From Polytrichum commune (lineage: Eukaryota; Streptophyta; Polytrichopsida; Polytrichales; Polytrichaceae), in assembly GCA_950295325.1 (NCBI GenBank), contig OX485807.1:14287001-14351000 (forward strand): a stretch of DNA of 64,000 bases, written 5' to 3'. Shown piece by piece: positions 11,194-23,533 of the stretch. The notes under the pieces were generated by a model. That model had not been told where the DNA came from, ran no database searches, and saw only the letters and a list, made by a program, of their open reading frames with translations. Numbering within the stretch: position 1 is the stretch's first letter; every line of letters starts with the position of its first letter. The translations under genes and the position numbers were made by a program.

Positions 11194-13089
11194 GCTCATC
11201 TACTTGATCACAATGCTTTCAAATTGATGCAAAAAGCACTAGAACAAAAAATTACATATTTACATGAGAAACAAAATACTCTTGAAGGAGAGCATGAGAA
11301 AACTAAAAGTCAGCTTTATCAAAAGTATGAGGAGCAATTGGAAGATAATGTCATATTTGAAGGAGAGTCGAATAATACCATACTGATGATCAAAACATAA
11401 TTTCTGGAAGAAATCTCAATGCTAAAACTCACTCACCAAAAAGATCTTGAAGCTTCTCAAAACAATTTACTCAAGATGACAAATGACCTTCGACGTTTGG
11501 CTACGAAGCTTGAGAGGCTCAAGAATCACAAGTTCCACCCACTGAAAGATTTCTCAATTGAAGGTCAGGGCATTACAAAAGAGTCGCCAAAAGATTGAGG
11601 TAAAAAGTCCTCTCATGTCATGAGATTATCTTCTTGATTATAGTTGTCATATGCTACAGTGGAGTCATGTAATGAGCTGATGAGATGTTGAATGTTTCAA
11701 CTTTTGCATGTAAATGTTGAATCCAAACACAACAGAATTAATGCAATCTCACAATGCACAAAATAGAGACAAGAAGTGGTTGCACAGAGACAATGATACT
11801 CGGAGATTGACTCGAGAGGTACTTGCATCAATGCTCTCTAAGAAGGAGGCTATAGCTTTGCTTTGCCCAACCAAAGTTCATCCATGTTGAAACACAATTG
11901 GCTAATGATGTATTGGAATGTATTGGTTATGAGATCGGTTCTCGATCAATATTAGCTACTTGTGATAGGAGTGGCATATCACAAAAAGGATACACATCAA
12001 TCTACAAAACAATGGAAAATGGAATAAAACATGTTGACAAGAATATACGGTTGAGGTATATGCTAAATCCACATCAAGTAAAGTTAGCTTGACCCCTCAG
12101 TGTTACTTCAACCTTGTGGCCAAAAGGAATTGTTGCATGCGAATTTACCTCATTCATCCATACTAAAAACTTGACCCCCTATAGTTTTGTGGCTGATTTT
12201 TCTCAAATGTGTCTCATTAGACTAATGCAAGCCTCAAGAACTATTTTTTCATATCACATCAACTAACAAAGATAATCTTTGGACTTTGTATTGTTTTAGG
12301 CTTCTGCTGTTTTTCTCACTATAGATCAATGGCTATAGAAAGAACAACAAAGTCTGCGGTCTGGCAGGTTACAAAAAAACGACGACAATTCAATCAAAAC
12401 TTGCGAGATTTTATCAGTGAGTATTATCATGTGGAGGGCACATTCGACTTGCCATCTTCCAAAAAAGAAAAAGAACAAGAAAAAGAAAAAATACCACTCG
12501 GGCAGGGCCTACGCAACTCATCTTAAATAGTACCTATACATTTATTTATTTTGGATATCAAAGTGGTGCAATGTTCCATGGTGAAACTCTATGACATCAC
12601 AAATGAAGCAATTTACTCTATATATTGATTTTCATATGTGAAATGATCAGTTCAAATTGATAATTGATGTCATATGTTGTAAACTCCAGTGAATTGATTA
12701 GCTAAAATTGCTGTCAGTGGCTGCAAAAATTGGTGACAAACCACTAATTTTTTTGTGCTAAAGCTAGACGAGATAAAAATTGTTCGAGGACAAAAGCTTG
12801 AGTGGGTCTTAATCACTCTTATGAATAGAATCTGAGTTGGCCAAAAATTGGTAAAGACTACAAAGATTATTTCTCATTGCAATCTGAATGTGAGATTTTA
12901 TCCCATAGGTTGCTTTAGGTCGAGAAGGAAATCCATGATGTTTTGAAGTGGGTTTCCTCTAAGACCAAGATTCCAACACTCATAGAAGCCCAAGGGAATG
13001 GACAACTTCTCCATGTGGATGGTGTGGGATCATTTAAGGTAGAATGGCACTCGTCAACTGACATGAAATCTATTAAAGGGGTGGGTTGA
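11194..13089 (+). pseudogene. decayed multi-part gene of unknown family
   Basis: Four collinear remnants on the plus strand read like former protein. First, 11194-11598 is about 135 codons rich in K, E, Q and L with coiled-coil character (it includes LYQKYEEQLEDN and NDLRRLATKLERLKNHKF), broken by one TAA at 11398. Second, 11765-11889 (WLHRDNDTRRLTREVLASML) continues after a frameshift as 11883-12092 (DVLECIGYEIGSRSILATC, GYTSIYKTM). Third, 12329-12526 starts at an ATG, reads DFISEYYHVEGTF and ends in a lysine/glutamate-rich tail. Fourth, 12838-13089 reads KDYKDYFSLQSECEILSHRLL, a TAG, then EIHDVLKWVSSKTKIPTLIE and FKVEWHSSTDMKSIKG. Same strand, same order and similar decay suggest one former gene with introns or a transposon polyprotein. 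I cannot name the family. Confidence 0.5.
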
Positions 13090-13330
13090 CATTAGGCTTT
13101 GATTTCAAAACACCCTCAATGGGCCTTACTTTCAAGCTCAAGATTGAACCCAAGCTTGACAAGTAGTATCTTGAAATAACGAGGTGGTGACCACCAAAAT
13201 TTGACAGGAGAATGATGCCACATATGCGCCACTTCATTTGCTCATACCTTGGACCCCCAAACCCTAGTGTTAACTCCTTGTGTCCAGAAACCCTAAGTGA
13301 GCAAGACTTGGAAAGCATTAAGTGAGACAT
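13078..13330 (+). mobile_element. M-family MITE, copy 1
   Basis: It begins GGGTGGGTTGACATTAGG and carries internal words shared in order with 28,682-28,935, 31,030-31,335 and, inverted, 46,419-46,746: CAAGATTGAACCCAAGCTTG, ATGCCACA-TGTCACTTC-like and CATACCTTGGA. The 3' boundary is uncertain. Confidence 0.55.
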
Positions 13331-14567
13331 ATAAGTTTGAATGTCGTGCGGATTGAAGTTCGATGGAAAGGTAGATATTCTTGTACCATAGAACCTAACT
13401 TATTCATACCATATAACATAGCCACTTGTTTCAAAGGCTTAATATCTTTCCTCTCACACAAATATTTTTAGTGTACACTAGGTGTGGAACCGAGTAGTCA
13501 GTCATGGGATCGTTTGTGATGGTTCTAGATGTATACGTTACCAATGACCATCTTACTTGGAAGATTCGGCCGTTTTTGAGTTCCCGTTTAAAATGACATA
13601 TCCCCCTCAATGCCAACATTATGAGGCCCCATTCTTGTTTGGCATTGTTGTCTCTAGGGCTCAACTTTTGTCCAAACTATATGCATTGTTTATACAAGTC
13701 CTCGCCACGTCTTTAGATTTTGTGTGTGTGTGAAAAAATTCATGGGTTTAAATTTTTTTAAACTACTTTAACTATTGTCGAGGAAGAAATAAATTTTCAA
13801 TCATATGTGGCATTGATGATCGTTATACTATGTATGTATTTGTATCTAAGCGGCATCCATGTTGTGTAATGGAACCTAGATCTTTGATTACGTATTAAAG
13901 CATTCAACCAATTTTGAAAACGTGCTTGGGATGCACTTAATGAATGGGTTTATTTTAATTAGAAACATAAGTAACGCGATGATCAAAAAATGGGTGTATG
14001 TAGCTCAAATACATGTGTTTGTGGATGTCGAGGTTTGAATAGGGCCTCACATATACTTCAGGGTTGAGCAAATCCAGAGGTTTACACTACTTTGGAAGGG
14101 AAGGGGAGGATCATGGGGCGCTAAGGGCTAGTCTCTACAGTAGAGCTTGAGGGCCCTTGACCCATGATATAGAAATTATGTGATTTGGTCGAGAAGCCCA
14201 AGATGGTCTAAGTTCACTTTACACTTTGAATGCGTGAGGGATCAAAGAAATATAGATGGATGAAAACTACATGGCATTCTACATGGCCACAAGTAGATAA
14301 TGTTTCACAACCCATCATATATTACGTTATGCCTGTCAAAAAGAGGTGGGTCTAATGCAAAATTAAAGGCCATGAACAAATAATTTACATCATCATTGAC
14401 TCCTACAAATATTATAGTACCATGTGGGGACCCAATCCCAAACAAATGTTGCAGTCCCTCAAAATGGTCCACTTTCACTTTACACTAAACTTGAGAGCCC
14501 ATCGATTGCAAAATTAGGTTTCTATTTCCCACGGGTACGACGTTTGGATTATTTTCAAGGGCCCTTA
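13331..14567. other. intergenic, no gene seen
   Basis: No coding or structural feature recognised. Stretches around 14,090-14,230 resemble T4-like MITE interiors (wording such as GAGGGCCCTTGAC and CTACATGGC). Confidence 0.4.
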
Positions 14568-15145
14568 GGGCCACTTCACACACAAGGCTGAAGGCCCTTG
14601 ACTATGGCAATGTAAGAGCTCTCATTGGTCGAAAAGGCGGAGACCATCCAAGTTCACTTCACACTAGGAGGTGAAGGCCTAAAGGCCCAAAGAAAAGTTC
14701 GTGGATGAAAAGTCTACATGGAGTCCTACATGGCTAGTTGTGGATAAGGGTGCATGGTCTACCAGAATTTGCGTCAGGCCCACCTCGAAGAGGTGGGCTT
14801 GACGCAAATTCCGGGAGACCATTATTTTTTTAATATTTTTTCCAGCAGGACAGATTTCAGGACAGACTGCATGGCAGATTCCAGGACAGACAAACACCAC
14901 CAAGTAGTTATCTTAAATTGATAAACTTGGAGACATATTATATTAAACCAAATCCTCCCCTCTTTTTCCGCCAACAAAATATGCAATGGTCCCGCAACAT
15001 GGTTCATTCTCACTTCACACTATGCTTGAGGGCCAAAGACTACATAAAATGGCTTTCCCAACACCCATGGTACGGCCTTTGGATGAGAGTCAAGGGTCCT
15101 CACCATTACAAGGTCACGGCTCTTGGCTCATGTGTGAAGTGGCCC
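14568..15145. mobile_element. Harbinger/Tourist-like MITE (GGGCCACTTCACAC family), copy 1
   Basis: The left end GGGCCACTTCACACACAAG is the reverse complement (imperfect) of the right end TCATGTGTGAAGTGGCCC. TTA flanks both sides (14565-14567 and 15146-15148). Copies with the same ends lie at 18,643-19,111 and 61,756-62,457. Shared interior words include CTCATTGGT and TACATGG-TCCTACATGGC. It contains a large extra hairpin at 14,755-14,821. A second, decayed end (GTGTGGAAAGCAGCCCTAAG) lies just outside at 15,177. Confidence 0.85.
14755..14821. repeat. 67-bp hairpin nested in the MITE
   Basis: AGAATTTGCGTCA and GCCCACCTC pair with GAGGTGGGC and TGACGCAAATTC around a GAA loop. Outer TGGTCT pairs with AGACCA. 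Only a few bases are unpaired. The hairpin is absent from the sister copies at 18,643 and 61,756 and so looks like a later insertion or foldback. Confidence 0.85.
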
Positions 15146-15148
15146 TTA

Positions 15149-17390
15149 GATTCTTCATGGTCATGGCTCTTGGTTTGTGTGGAAAGCAGCCCTAAGAACA
15201 CATTGGAAATTGGTGCTGTCTAGATTGCACATCCCAAGTTCCAACAACCGACGTGTTTGTCCTCCTAGATTTTGGGAAAGAAAAAAGCCTTATCTATTAT
15301 GTTGGGAATACGGTGAACCCACCTCCTTAGACATGCATAATTGCAAAGAAAGCTACCAAGTAGTTGACGTCATTGGTGCAAAGTGTACCATTTGCAAATA
15401 AATTAGGTTATTCGGTTGTCTCTAACGTCTTGACCTAAGAGGTTTGTGGGCTCCTCCTGAAGGCTCTTCAAGGGTTGGCAATGATATCCGGATTGAATGT
15501 TGTTTTGGAGCAAAATACATTCGGCATCTTGTTTCTCATTTCAAGAGATCCGAGGTGCATTTGAACACAATCAATAAGGTAGAGGGTGGTTAAACGAACA
15601 CTTTAAGCAATTAAGCCTGATTATGGAGCCCATTTGGATTAGTGGTATGCATGATTGGCTTAGCAAATTGGCTTGGGCATAGTAGAAACAAAAATGAAAT
15701 AAATTGTACATCATATAAATATATTGTAAATTATCGAAGTCACCCACTCCTAGCTTTTTGAACCCTTCTTGGACCCCCATTTTTCCCAATGCCAACAACT
15801 CGTAAGCTCATCCCGACACTTGTCCAAAACACACCGTGCTCTCTCCCAGAACTAAGGCAACACCTTTTGTCCAAACCACCCCGCATTGAAACCAACAGTC
15901 CACGCAACAAAATATTTGAGCCCTTATAACTTTTGCACGCGGAACTTAATGAATACATATACATAACCCATTGCTAGCTACATTCACACTCTTGCCCAAA
16001 CCCAATCCCACTTTCACCTATAACCAGCTCCACGTTCTCCTAGAAACGCCCCACTTGTCACCCAAATCCACCCCCGCTTTGTGTCAGAGACATTTAGATG
16101 GTTTAAGGTATGATTTGAGTATGGGAATAGGAGGCTTGCATAGGTATTGCTTTTGGGTGGGGTGTTGCTTATAGCACTCTCTACCTTATGTATTCTCAAG
16201 TGCGTTTGAATCTCAAATCAACATTGGCAAGGGCATAAGTTTAGATGGATGAAAGCATGGTAAAGTGGACCATGAAAGTGCTCCGATATACTAAAACCAC
16301 AGTTTTTTGGTCGAGTGCCTAAAAGTAGTAGCAAAATGCTATTAAATTTGGAAATGTGTTCATAGTACCCTTTATGGATGTGTTACGTACTCAAATATAA
16401 AATACCAAAATGACATCTTCAAAACTTTTCATTAAAAGTAATGCTCAAAAGCAAATGACCAACTCAAGTTTTGGACATAAATTTCATGACCTTAAACATT
16501 TTGTACTTGATTTATTCTTCATATCCCTTAAATTCATTATAAACTCAAGGGAATCATAAAGAAATCCTCAATTTATTATATATTTATTTTATTTAAAACA
16601 AGTTCTATAATTACTTGTTCAATATCACCCACTTGCACACCACTTGCATTGTCTTCTAAAAAATTCAACTTTTTAAAAACCAGTTTTGGTTAGCGTGATT
16701 TTTTTATCTTTACAAATCAATATGATTTAAACATGTTTATGATTTTTGGACACAATGCAAAATTGATATATAGCTTTAAATCACTTTCGCTTATTTATTG
16801 ATGCACAAATCAAGATCTTTCCACGTATTGCGTTTGTATCCATCTCATATGTGTGGCTAAATAATGTAAGTTGAATGTGTAACTACTAGGCTCATTGCAA
16901 CTACTAGGCTAATTGGAGACTCCTCTCCCTCACGTTCCCACAAGTATCATATTGATATTCGTGTAGAGGTTTCAATTACATTCTAGGCATGTTGACTAAG
17001 GAGAGTCCCTAACAACTCCACATGTGCCTTTACTCATTGAAATTCTCGAAGTACAAGTGTTCTTATCAACGAAGTTTTTTTTTCGGGTGGCATAAACGTT
17101 CATGTGATATTTTTCTTCCCAAATGATTTTGCACGTTATTTTGAAATTCAAATCAAATGGGCTTCTCGTGGACCACACATTTGTTGGACATGTAGAAGCC
17201 AAAGTCTAATGCAAGCCATATGGACCTCATAATATTTTACATTGAGTTTGTGCACTAAAGACAAAAGAACATGGGGTGTAAGGTAGCTTTTAAAACCTCT
17301 TGGAATTGCATGCACATGATTCGGTTTCCGTTAAGTAGTCTCAAGAATTTGTGTTAGAACCGCAAACAATGCTCAACTTTGATGCAAAAC
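15149..17390. other. intergenic, no gene seen
   Basis: No supported coding or structured feature. Sequence at 15,970-16,170 is locally richer in C but has no recognised product. Confidence 0.45.
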
Positions 17391-17394
17391 TTCA

Positions 17395-18030
17395 TAACAT
17401 TACTTAGTTTCTTGGTTGCGTTCTGTGGGACTAGATATCGGACGAGCATACTTATTCTCTAATTATGGGATTCCCCGTTTATGGGGAGCACTTGGGCTGT
17501 GTATTGTAGAGTTTTTGACAAACAACTATAACTTATCATAGATTGTTAATAATGGTTTTTTTCTTTAGAAAGAGACCATCATGTAGTTGCTTACTAATGT
17601 TATGTGATGTCAATTACTCATATAATAAGAAAAAGAACATAAATAGGAACCCTTGCCAAATCATGTTGGTGTCAATGAGTTTGCTTCGCAAATTCGATCC
17701 TGATGTGGCATCAAGTATGCCAATATTTTGGGGCGATACATGAATACCTCTCAATCATTCAACAAATATTGTCCTTAAATAGTAGTGATAATTTCAGAAG
17801 ATAATAGAGATTCCAAATTCCTTAGGACAAAGCGCGAATGAAGCGTCTCTTTATCCACATGCTATTGTCAACTTTCAGTGGTGACCACTATCCTAAAACA
17901 ATATAGTCGAAAGGTTATTGATATTGGATCGGCTCCAAAGTCCCCAAATTTGTCTAAAGAGACACATTTGAGATGAATCAACCACAAATTTATAGAAGGT
18001 TTCAACATGAATACATGAAAGGTGCGCTTA
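17395..18030 (+). repeat. R repeat, copy 1
   Basis: Homologous in order with 22,335-22,755. Shared words are ATCGGA(C/T)GAGCATA, TTCCCCGTTTATGGGGAGCA and TCTTTAGAAAG followed by ACCATCAT. No ends or coding sequence are clear, so its class is unknown. Confidence 0.6.
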
Positions 18031-18033
18031 TAT

Positions 18034-18439
18034 GAACTACACTAAATATTACATTTAGTGGCATATGGTATTTTATGTCACTGTACTGAGAAACTTTTCC
18101 AATAACACTTGTGAATTAGTTCACAAATGTTGTCATGGATGATTGGAATTCGAGTGAAATACATGCCAATAGTTGAAACAATGTTGGTATAATCTACATC
18201 CTAACATATCATGTATTGAAATATTGTCATGGATGATTGAAATTTGGATGAAAATTTACTTAGTAAGTGACGATAATTGCAACATTGCAAATCTATGATG
18301 CCCAAATTATTTTTACAAGGAATGACAAATAATGTGAGGTTTACATTTGGTGTTGGTGACACGGCATGGGTAGTTTACAATAAGTATTGAGCAAGATGAA
18401 TGGAATCGGTGACACTAAATAGAATATTTAGTGTAGTTC
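18034..18439. mobile_element. MITE with GAACTACACTAAATATT ends
   Basis: GAACTACACTAAATATT at the left is the exact reverse complement of AATATTTAGTGTAGTTC at the right. The interior (GTCATGGATGATTG and GGTGACACTAAATA words) recurs at 33,530-33,906 and inverted at 53,811-54,187. The ends share CTACACTAAATA with a second MITE family in the window, so the two families probably used related transposases. Confidence 0.8.
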
Positions 18440-18642
18440 CTTCTTACCCTATTTTCGTGAGGGTGGACAACAATCATACAATAAATTTATCTAGTATATA
18501 TATATGGGAGAGTACTATGGATCTGAAAGTAACTATAGAGCATGAATAGTGTAGGTGGCAAGAAACAAGCTTATTTCAAAAGATATTTTTTCAAAACATT
18601 AGAGTTATCCTTAAAAGGTCCTTACCAAAGCAACACTAGTAA

Positions 18643-19111
18643 GGGCCACTTCCCACATGAGACTGAGGGCCCATGCCCATTGCACTTCAAGCACTCTCAT
18701 TGGTGAAAAAGGTGGAGCCGGTCCAAGTCTACTTCACACTACGCTTGAGGGACCAACGGAGTAAGTGAATGCAAGATGGATGCAAAGGCTACATGGATTC
18801 CTACATGGCATCAAATGGATCATGTTTCATGGTCACTTGGATTATTTTTCAAAACCACTTCTTGGAGGTAGGCCAAACACAAAACGGGGAGGCCATGGCA
18901 CTCTGAAATCTCGTATTAGTCCCCACATGAATAGAAATTCATGGAAATAGCATTTGGTTGAGGGCCCGGTCACATTTGACTTCACGCTACACTTGAGGAC
19001 CTGTGACCACACTACATGATTTTGGAAATGTCTAGGGATGGCTTTTGGACACTTCTTTTGGGCTCTCACAATTCCATGGTCATGACTCTTGGCTCGCGTG
19101 TGAAGTGGCCC
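18643..19111. mobile_element. Harbinger/Tourist-like MITE (GGGCCACTTCACAC family), copy 2
   Basis: Ends GGGCCACTTCCCACATGAG and CGCGTGTGAAGTGGCCC; flanking triplets are TAA (18640-18642) and TTA (19112-19114), one base apart. The interior is collinear with the copies at 14,568 and 61,756. Confidence 0.8.
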
Positions 19112-19114
19112 TTA

Positions 19115-19664
19115 ATTGGCCATGAATTTGGAGCCCAAAATGCTAAGAGGAAACATTCAAGATGTCTTGATAGTCCTTAAATATATAAGGCATGACAATG
19201 TCAAAAGCGTGGGGGCGTTTGTTAGTATCTTCATTGTGCGAATGATGTGCAAGATAGTGTGTGGTCTGGAAGCCATAGTCTACATTGATATGTGCAATTA
19301 GGTTGGCCCGCACTAATATATCAACATTCTACAATAATATGAATATTTACAATTTTTGTAATAAAACACATAAAACACTTGTTGATTTGGTCGGTACATG
19401 TATGAATAAAAAAGAAGCTATAAGTTTTTGTGATTAGATTTTGACCCAAGGTAATTTGCATGGGTAACTAGGCAATCCATTTGCAAAGGCAACCTAATTG
19501 CACATGCCACGGTAGAAGCCATAGTCTACTGCAGAAACTCATTCTCACCCAATAATAGAACGCATGGGAGTTCCATATTGTCCCTATTTATTGTATGCTT
19601 GACACATGAGCGTCCCTCAAAATAGAAGTCAGTCTTAATCCCAAAATTACACATGGAGTGTGCT
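19115..19664. other. intergenic, no gene seen
   Basis: Nothing recognised. The word GGAAGCCATAGTCTAC at 19,269 recurs as GAAGCCATAGTCTAC at 19,516, hinting at a local duplication of about 245 bp. Confidence 0.4.
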
Positions 19665-20022
19665 ACCCCATTTATGGTATTTAGTGTCACATGTGTAATA
19701 GTGTCACTTACCCTATTTTTAGGCATGTGCTAGGTTACACTAATGATCAACAACTTCATCATTAGTGTCACATCATGACACTTCGCATTCAAGTGCACTT
19801 AGTAATATCTTCACATGAGTATGTTCAATAGTGTTATGAGGTGTAAGCCTATGTTATAAAATGCTCTACAAGTTGATTAAAGTGTACTCAAATGACATTT
19901 GGCATTAGTGTGATCAAGAATATCTTCCTCTTGCATACTAAAATGTAAACACACAAGATTTTCCATTAGTACACTCAATAATATCTTCCCCTTGCATACT
20001 AAAACACAAAACTATCATCTCA

Positions 20023-20278
20023 GGGGTTGTTTACATCATGGACCATGAATTTGTGTCATGTCAGAGGGTAGTTTTCCATGATCATACTTCCACGGTCCAA
20101 TTCCTAAAAAAAACATGTTTTTGAAGCTTTTGGGCTCCTGACTAGATGTGAACCGAACATCGACCAAGAGAAGTGACCATGCACCAAAAAGGGCAATTTT
20201 GTGAATTTTCTTCATGTTTGACCTTCTCCCATTCTTCTTCCCTTCTTTCTTCATAACCATGAAAATGTTTGGCCATAA

Positions 20279-20312
<34 letters not shown>

Positions 20313-20566
20313 TTTGCCATGGTCCTGTGACATTTGCACTAATAGAACCTCTTTTGCCTCGCCCGGCCCACTGCAAAACCTATTGGACCATGACAATGAA
20401 TAATGTAGGCCTGAAAATAGGCCTTTTGGGGACCTCAAGTTCCATGGTCACTCTTACATTTTATTTTTCTTGATGTAAACCAAAATGGTCCTAGGACGAG
20501 TTCAATAGCCAATCACATTTTTAGAGGAGCAAGGGACAACTTCATGGACCATAATGTAACAACCCC
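20023..20566. mobile_element. Harbinger-type MITE inserted in the L repeat
   Basis: Ends GGGGTTGTTTACATCATGG and CCATAATGTAACAACCCC are imperfect inverted repeats. Flanking triplets are TCA (20020-20022) and TAA (20567-20569). The interior shares GACCATGCACCAAAA and GAGTTCAA--ACCAATCA words with 23,128-24,934, so both belong to one family. It carries a GAA microsatellite. The uninterrupted sister locus near 33,402 represents the empty site. Confidence 0.85.
20285..20312. repeat. GAA/AGA microsatellite
   Basis: About nine AGA units inside the MITE. Confidence 0.95.
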
Positions 20567-20720
20567 TAAATTATCCCAATGTGTTGTCATAACGTAAATA
20601 ATTCACAATTGAATTTTTTTTTACTTATGATGACAAATAGTATCATATGGGCAATTAGCGGATGTGGCACTTGAGACCTTTAGACATCTAGTTTAGGCCC
20701 TTCCCAAATAGTGTACGTGA

Positions 20721-21479
20721 CACAAAATACAATAAATGATGTTTAGATACTAACCTCTGTGATAAGGATAGCTCTGATGTGTATGAAATAGGTGTGTATT
20801 GTGTTCTTTGTCAAGTCACTTGAGACAAGGGATTATCTCATGCAAGCATACCTCTCATCCATCCAACATAAAAACATGACCCCTTTATAAATTTGTGGCC
20901 TATTCATTTCAACTGACTTGGACTAGACTAATTTGAGATCTTTGAAGCTAATTTCGGTGTCAAACTAATTGAAAAAGAAACATCCAATTTGATTACTATT
21001 TCATGGCTTTTATGTTGAATGAATGAGAGGTACGCTCGTATGTGCTAATTCCCTCTCTCCTAAGTCACTTGATATGTTCCACTGAGTGGACGGGTCTTCA
21101 AATAAGTTGTGGTTCACACTAATTAGATATACTAGTGTAGTGGTAATTCATTCCTTACTCATAAACAAGGGACTAGATTTGAAATGCAAATTTGCTTATT
21201 AAGATCCACTAAACAAATTTATCAGTGTGGGCCACAATAATTTTCTAGAGCTGACACCCCTCCCACTGACCATGCTACCCAAAGGAGCCCACCTCCCGAA
21301 AGTAAGGAAGTAACCTCACCTTGAAGCTTGGTAAAACATGATCAAGGCAAGGAACGAGCTCCCATTCATGTTGGTGTGAACATGACACTAAAGTCATCTT
21401 TCCTTTCTTTCTAGAGCATACAATAAGTTTATAAGGAGAATCAATGTGAGTCACATTAATTTTCAACCTACCCTAAATC
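20721..21479. other. intergenic, no gene seen
   Basis: No coding sequence recognised. A short GGTACGCTCGTATG word at 21,031 recurs near 56,960 and 55,840 in similar contexts (a tiny dispersed repeat, also at 18,022). Confidence 0.4.
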
Positions 21480-21720
21480 TTTAGTCTAAATGTAGTGTGG
21501 ACCACATCAATTGGTTTTCATCGATGTGGGTGTATAGTTCATTTTATGCTCTTTTTGATGTAAGGTGAATGTTTTATTTTACGAAGGCTAAGAGGACACC
21601 CAAGGCCTTGGACCCATGTTATTTTCACCATGACTAGACAATTAAAATGGCCCACATTAGTTACTTCCATGCTAATTTTTCACCCACACTAATAGGACTA
21701 TACAATAAAGCTAATACATG
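21480..21720 (+). mobile_element. N-family MITE, partial copy
   Basis: Shares collinear words with 25,083-25,400 and 47,833-48,187: GGACCACATCAATTGG, TTGGACCCATGTTATTT(C)CACC, AACTAGACAA and GGCCCACATTAG. It ends near CACACTAATAGGACTATACA, which resembles the right end of the complete copy. Confidence 0.6.
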
Positions 21721-21789
21721 AAAATGCTCATCTCAAACATGAAAACTCTTAAGTTGCCTAGGATGTGACCCTTACATTTGGTGCTTAGA

Positions 21790-22158
21790 AGGTAGATATG
21801 CCTTAGATGGACATTTTTCTCCGTACCCCCACCTCTCATATGATATTAAACAAGTGATTACCACACAAGATGATTAATAAATCCAAATCACGCATGAAGC
21901 CATTTGCCTCATAATATTTATGCTTATCTTATTTGTTAACAAAGTGAGGAATCATGTGCTCATGAAGTGGTTATAAAGGTTACCCCAATCATGTTGATTA
22001 TTGAGCATAGAATGGTGAGTAAAATTCTGAACATGCAATCTGATCTCTTTTGGACATATATCTTTGTGGTGTTGGTTTTTTAAAATCCATGCCTAAGCAT
22101 ATGCAACTCAAATATCGGTGTGCAAATTACTGTTGTGTTTGATTTAGGTATGTATACT
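21790..22158. mobile_element. K-family MITE, copy 2
   Basis: Ends AGGTAGATATGCCTTA and TTAGGTATGTATACT. The interior is inverted relative to the copy at 4,848 and matches 32,668-33,077 in the same orientation. Confidence 0.65.
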
Positions 22159-22334
22159 ATAGAGGCAAAATTTGAAGGAAAGGAGGAAAATGGTGTTATT
22201 TGCGAGTAGTTGTTGCCTATTGAGAGCATGCTTGCAAACATAATCTTATTATTGAAAGATGGGGACACAACCTAAATGCAAGTCTTAAGTGAATGGAGTA
22301 CATAATAGGGTTCATAACATTACACAACTCCTTG

Positions 22335-22755
22335 CCCGTGCTCTTTGAGACCATGTATCGGATGAGCATAATTTTCCTACAATTACGATATTCCCCGTTT
22401 ATGGGGAGCACTTTGTCTATATATTGTGAACTTTTCGATAAGCAAATCTAAGTGTCATAGTTTATTTAGTTACAACCCTTTCTTTAGAAAGGAACCATCA
22501 TCTAGTTGATTAATTATTCTATGTTTGGAATAAATTGAGAAGTTGAAAAACATTAAGGGAGAGATGGTGGGAGTACCTTGAAGGGTGATGTTTCGTAACA
22601 CCTATAGGAGGAGAACGCAAAAAACGTTGATTACTATGTAGAGCCTTGTTATTATCATTTGTTGTCAATTTCACATTTAAATTGAGGTCATAGATCCAGT
22701 ATTACTCTATGAAAATTAGATTAGGAATGAATCAACAATAAACCAATTGGGGGGG
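22335..22755 (+). repeat. R repeat, copy 2
   Basis: Collinear with 17,395-18,030; it contains TTCCCCGTTTATGGGGAGCA verbatim and the TTAGAAAG-ACCATCAT segment. Confidence 0.6.
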
Positions 22756-22836
22756 GGCATCTTTTCATCACATGTTTCATGGTAGATGTTGGGAAACAAA
22801 ATCCTATGTTGAAGAGCATTGTGGGTTGTGTTTCTT

Positions 22837-22977
22837 CATAACATTATTTAGATCCATAACAATGTTATGTGGGATTGACAATATTCCACAGAAGATTTCT
22901 ACATATTATTTCATGCAATATTCCATGAAATATTTTCAATCCCATGAAGCAATATTGTGGATTTGAATAATGTTATG
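22837..22977. mobile_element. short foldback element, P family, copy 1
   Basis: CATAACATTATTTAGATCC and ATAACAATGTTATGTGGGATTG on the left pair imperfectly with the right arm ending GAATAATGTTATG. The whole 141 bp can fold back on itself. A close relative lies at 61,481-61,598 and a half copy at 45,045. Confidence 0.85.
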
Positions 22978-23533
22978 TTACCAAATGATTGATGACCTTT
23001 GTTCAATAAACTACACACTCTTCCAAAACTATTTTAGGGTCTATGTGGTGGTCTACATAGCTAAGCCTAAGTAGTGTTTCTTGGGGGAAGGTATTTTGAT
23101 AATGAAGCATACCTGAGGTGCAATTTAGGGCCGGTTTAGACTATGAACCATGAAGTCGGACCATGGAAGAGGGCCTTTTTCAATGGTTTGAGTTCATGGT
23201 CCAACTTCCATGGTCCGGCTTCTTAAAAAATTAGTTTTGAAAGCCTTGGGCCTCTCACTAGGTGTAAATTGAATGTGGACCAAGATGAATGACCATGCAC
23301 CAAAAGGTGAATGTGCTGATTTTTTTAATACATGCCCAAAAAGGGTAGTTTTGAAAAAAAATTCAAGTTTGACCATTCTCTTGTCTTCTCTTGGGCTTCA
23401 CTTGTCTTCACTTCTTGTTAAGTGTGTGGAAGATGTGGCTTGCAACTCTTCTCACAAAAAAAATTACAAAAAATGAGTGATTTAATTTGTACATGTTCAG
23501 TGTAATTTACATGTGACATGTACCTTGTGTTGT

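Larger units (their letters stand above)
19665..20720 (+). repeat. L repeat, copy 1, interrupted by a MITE
   Basis: The segments 19,665-20,022 and 20,567-20,720 are together collinear with an uninterrupted copy at 33,105-33,529. The words GTGTCACTTACCCTATTTT, CAACAACTTCA, CTACAAGTTGATTAAAG, CTTCCCCTTGCATACTAAAA and AAACTATCATCTCA occur in the same order. The two halves flank the element at 20,023-20,566. Confidence 0.8.
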
